From the NCBI GenBank assembly GCA_021806055.1, contig JAJZYE010000070.1, forward strand, positions 1 through 5,932: 5,932 nucleotides of DNA. The letters are read 5' to 3'. The notes beneath the pieces were generated by a model, which ran no database searches, was not told where the DNA came from, and saw nothing but the letters and a program-made list of their open reading frames with translations. Source of the stretch: Actinomycetes bacterium (GTDB lineage: Bacteria; Actinomycetota; Acidimicrobiia; Acidimicrobiales; RAAP-2). Positions 3,612 through 5,932 of this stretch are shown here, piece by piece; within the stretch, counting starts at the first letter, position 1; every line of letters begins with the position of its first letter. A program made the translations under genes and the position numbers.

Positions 3612-5932
3612 TCAGGTTGGCGCGGGACTACGCAAGAGACGAATCGCCTCGACGGTGAGCGGGTCAAGTTCTTTGACGTTTGGGTCGTTCATCAATTCCG
3701 AACGCATGCTCACCGGCCAGAACTTCTTGATATGGTTCGCCACCTCGGCGGCGGCCTCGTCGGGAGCGCGATGGGCGAAGTTCGCCGCGATCTGGTTTGA
3801 CATGCGCACGAGGTCACCCCGGATTGCAGAGTCGCCGCCCCTTCGTGGCGCCGACAGATCGTGAGCGGGGATGGCCGTGACGCTGAACTTCTCGCTCGAC
3901 TGCGGCGCGCGTGCGTGCGCGCGTACCTGCACGGCCGTTACCTTGTACTCGGGACAATTGGTGGCCCAGTCTGATTCTTCGGTGGTAACCACGTTGGCTC
4001 CCGTGACGGGGAAATGGAAGGTTGTATAGACGACCCCCGTGGGGACCCGATCCGTGACACGGGCTCGCAGCGCAGTCTCACCGCTTCGACTGGCGAGCGT
4101 GACCCAACCTCCGTCGGGCACCCCGCGCTCTTGCGCATCGTGAGGGTTGATCTCCAGGACGTCCTCGCTGTTCCACGCGACGTTCTCGGTGCGTCTCGTC
4201 TGGGCCCCGACGTTGTACTGGGCCAGGATCCGTCCGGTCGTGAGCAGCAGTGGAAATCGCCGCGTGGTGCGCTCCTCTGTGGCAACGAAGGGCGTCTCGA
4301 CGAAGCGGCCCTTGCCACGCACGAACGTGCCTTGGTGCATGATCGTCGTGCCGAGGGGAGCGGTATCGTTGCACGGCCACTGCACGCTGCCCACCCGGTC
4401 GAGCAGCTCGAACGAGACGCCAGCGAACGCGGGCGTGGTACTGGCGATCTCGTCCATGATCTGGCTGGCGTCGTCGTAGTGCATGGGGTAACCCATCGCC
4501 GTGGCGAGCTCACTCACCACCTCCCACTCCTGCTTACCGGTCTTGGGCGCCATGACTGGACGAACTCGGTTCATTCGTCGCTCGGCGTTGGTGAAGGTCC
4601 CGTCCTTCTCGAGGAAGGACGTCCCCGGAAGGAATACGTGAGCAAACGTCGATGTTTCGTTGAGGAACAGGTCTTGGACAACGCACAACTCGAGGGAGAG
4701 GAGTGCGGCTCTCACATGACTGGAGTCCGGATCCGACTGCGCGATGTCTTCCCCCTGCACGAACAGCGCCTTGAAGGAGCCATCGAGCGCCCCCTCGAAC
4801 ATGTTGGGGATACGCAGCCCCGGCTCGGCACTGAGTTCAAGACCCCAGTCCTTTTCGAACTGGTGGCGGACTTCATCACCCGCGACGTGACGATAGCCGG
4901 GGAACTCGTGGGGGAACGAGCCCATGTCACAGGACCCCTGGACGTTGTTCTGACCGCGCATCGGGTTGACGCCGACGCCCTCACGACCGAGGTTGCCCGT
5001 GGCCATCGCCAGATTCGCTAAGCACGCCACCATCGTCGAGCCCTGACTGTGCTCGGTCACGCCCAGTCCGTAGTAGATCGATCCGTTACGAGCTGTAGCG
5101 TAGAGGCGGGCGGCGGCTCGCACCTGGGTGGCCGACACGCCGCTGATCTCCTCGGTCGTCTCGGGGCTGAACTGCGGGGACGCGACGAAGCGAGCCCACC
5201 GTTCGAAGTCGTCGGACTCGCAGCGCTCGGTCACGAACTCTTGGTCGACGAGCCCCTCGGTGACTATCACGTGGGCCAGCGCGTTCAGCACGACGACATT
5301 CGTGCCGGGTCGCAGTTGAAGATGCTGCGCCGCTTCGACGTGTGGGGTGCGAACGAGGCTGATCCGGCGGGGATCAACCACGATGAGCTGCGCCCCTTCG
5401 CGGAGGTGCCGCTTCATGCGCGACGCGAAGACCGGGTGCGCGTCACTGGGGTTGGACCCGATGAGCAGGATCACGTCAGACTCCTCCACGGAGCGAAAGT
5501 CCTGGGTGCCCGCTGAGGTCCCGAAGGCCTGGCCCAACCCGTAACCGGTTGGGGCGTGGCACACACGTGCACAGGTGTCAACGTTGTTGTTGCGGAAGCT
5601 CGCGCGGACCATCTTCTGGACGACGAACACCTCCTCATTGGTACAACGCGACGATGTGATGCCCCCGATGGACTCCACGCCGTGGCGGGCCTGGATCTCC
5701 TTCAATCGTGACGCCGTGTAGCTGATCGCTTCATCCCAGGTCACCGAACGCCACTCATCTGTGATGGATTCACGGATCATCGGGTGTAACTGGCGGTCGC
5801 GGTGCGAGGCGTAGCCCCACGCGAACCGACCCTTCACGCAGGAGTGTCCCTCGTTGGCCCCTCCGCTCTTGAGTGGCACCATCCGTACGACCTCGTCGCC
5901 GCGGGCTTCGGCTTTGAACGAGCAGCCCACTC
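3612..5932 (-). CDS. Formate dehydrogenase catalytic (alpha) subunit with fused FdsD-like C-terminus; 5' end outside window
   Basis: This 772-residue fragment of a molybdopterin oxidoreductase oxidises formate to CO2 at a Mo-bis(MGD) centre, probably passing electrons to NAD through partner subunits. Residues are counted from the GTG at 5930. That codon is not a start: the last two bases of the preceding codon and VGC fit the middle of the YCGVGC [4Fe-4S] motif. C3 and C31 (HSCVKGRFAWGY) are the last two cluster ligands, with K33 beside it. The active site has C124-H125 (ARVCHAPTGYG); C124 is TGC, so it is a non-selenium enzyme. The conserved Arg is R325 in NPMRGQNNVQG. The Mo-cofactor binding domain (about 558-672) includes LLLTTGRILAQYN. 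A roughly 30-residue linker leads to an FdsD-like segment (about 706-768). The missing N-terminus should hold the first cluster Cys residues and perhaps ferredoxin domains, as in FdsA. Partner genes and the promoter would lie beyond the right edge. Confidence 0.93.
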   Translation of the reverse strand, partial: VGCSFKAEARGDEVVRMVPLKSGGANEGHSCVKGRFAWGYASHRDRQLHPMIRESITDEWRSVTWDEAISYTASRLKEIQARHGVESIGGITSSRCTNEEVFVVQKMVRASFRNNNVDTCARVCHAPTGYGLGQAFGTSAGTQDFRSVEESDVILLIGSNPSDAHPVFASRMKRHLREGAQLIVVDPRRISLVRTPHVEAAQHLQLRPGTNVVVLNALAHVIVTEGLVDQEFVTERCESDDFERWARFVASPQFSPETTEEISGVSATQVRAAARLYATARNGSIYYGLGVTEHSQGSTMVACLANLAMATGNLGREGVGVNPMRGQNNVQGSCDMGSFPHEFPGYRHVAGDEVRHQFEKDWGLELSAEPGLRIPNMFEGALDGSFKALFVQGEDIAQSDPDSSHVRAALLSLELCVVQDLFLNETSTFAHVFLPGTSFLEKDGTFTNAERRMNRVRPVMAPKTGKQEWEVVSELATAMGYPMHYDDASQIMDEIASTTPAFAGVSFELLDRVGSVQWPCNDTAPLGTTIMHQGTFVRGKGRFVETPFVATEERTTRRFPLLLTTGRILAQYNVGAQTRRTENVAWNSEDVLEINPHDAQERGVPDGGWVTLASRSGETALRARVTDRVPTGVVYTTFHFPVTGANVVTTEESDWATNCPEYKVTAVQVRAHARAPQSSEKFSVTAIPAHDLSAPRRGGDSAIRGDLVRMSNQIAANFAHRAPDEAAAEVANHIKKFWPVSMRSELMNDPNVKELDPLTVEAIRLLRSPAPT
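3624..3813 (-). other. FdsD-like (formate dehydrogenase delta subunit) domain at the C-terminus of the alpha subunit
   Basis: Residues about 706-768 of the visible protein read LVRMSNQIAANF, then ANHIKKFWPVSMRSEL and ELDPLTVEAIRLL. They follow the FdsD pattern 'LIRMANQIa.FF', 'a.HirkFWeprMR..l' and 'LdPlv.eAv..L'. FdsD is normally a separate protein of about 70 residues encoded in fds operons and needed for active NAD-linked enzyme. Here no stop separates it from the alpha chain. An in-frame GTG at 3809-3807 is preceded on the minus strand by GGGGTGA (3820-3814), so a free delta peptide by internal initiation is also conceivable. The match is from memory of the family pattern, not a search. 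Confidence 0.75.

Noticed and set aside
4014..5021. 335-codon plus-strand open frame opposite the formate dehydrogenase gene
   Set aside because: There is no ribosome binding site or recognisable family, and it lies wholly within a clearly conserved minus-strand gene.

Overview
The window is high-GC, tightly packed bacterial DNA. Codons, AGGAGG-type ribosome binding sites and protein families suggest an actinobacterium. No rRNA, tRNA or species-specific marker is present, so the taxon is an inference. It splits into two convergent blocks separated by a 345-bp non-coding stretch.

Block 1 (plus strand, 1-3266) looks like one transcription unit for uptake and intracellular processing of an unidentified small molecule. 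It begins with the last 17 codons of an upstream gene, most likely the ATPase of a ribose-type ABC importer. Next comes the inner-membrane permease of that importer (64-1080, RbsC-like). Then follows a cytoplasmic 'pita-bread' fold protein of the M24/creatinase family (1121-2467), in which one canonical metal-ligand Asp is Cys. Last is an XRE-type helix-turn-helix regulator with a C-terminal cupin (2562-3266), which probably senses a ligand and controls the unit. GC-rich hairpins lie in both intergenic gaps: 1089-1105 before the M24 gene and 2522-2541 before the regulator. The second has 8-bp arms and a GTGA loop and could be an operator or an RNA leader hairpin.

The gap (3267-3611) has no convincing gene. 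It contains a 15-bp tandem repeat, weak stem-loops that may end the two converging transcripts, and a short GTT-rich tract.

Block 2 (minus strand, 5932 down to 3612) is most of a molybdenum formate dehydrogenase catalytic subunit. It lacks the N-terminus, which lies beyond the right edge, and starts inside the [4Fe-4S] cysteine motif. The active-site Cys-His pair and the conserved Arg are present, and the residue is Cys (TGC), not selenocysteine. Its last 65 or so residues match the pattern of FdsD, the small delta subunit of NAD-linked formate dehydrogenases, so the gene appears to be an alpha-delta fusion. Sampled stretches of this block are visibly lower in GC than block 1.

Nothing here is clearly a novel defence or mobile system. 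The points most worth checking are the altered M24 active site with its transporter/regulator context, and the FdhA-FdsD fusion.
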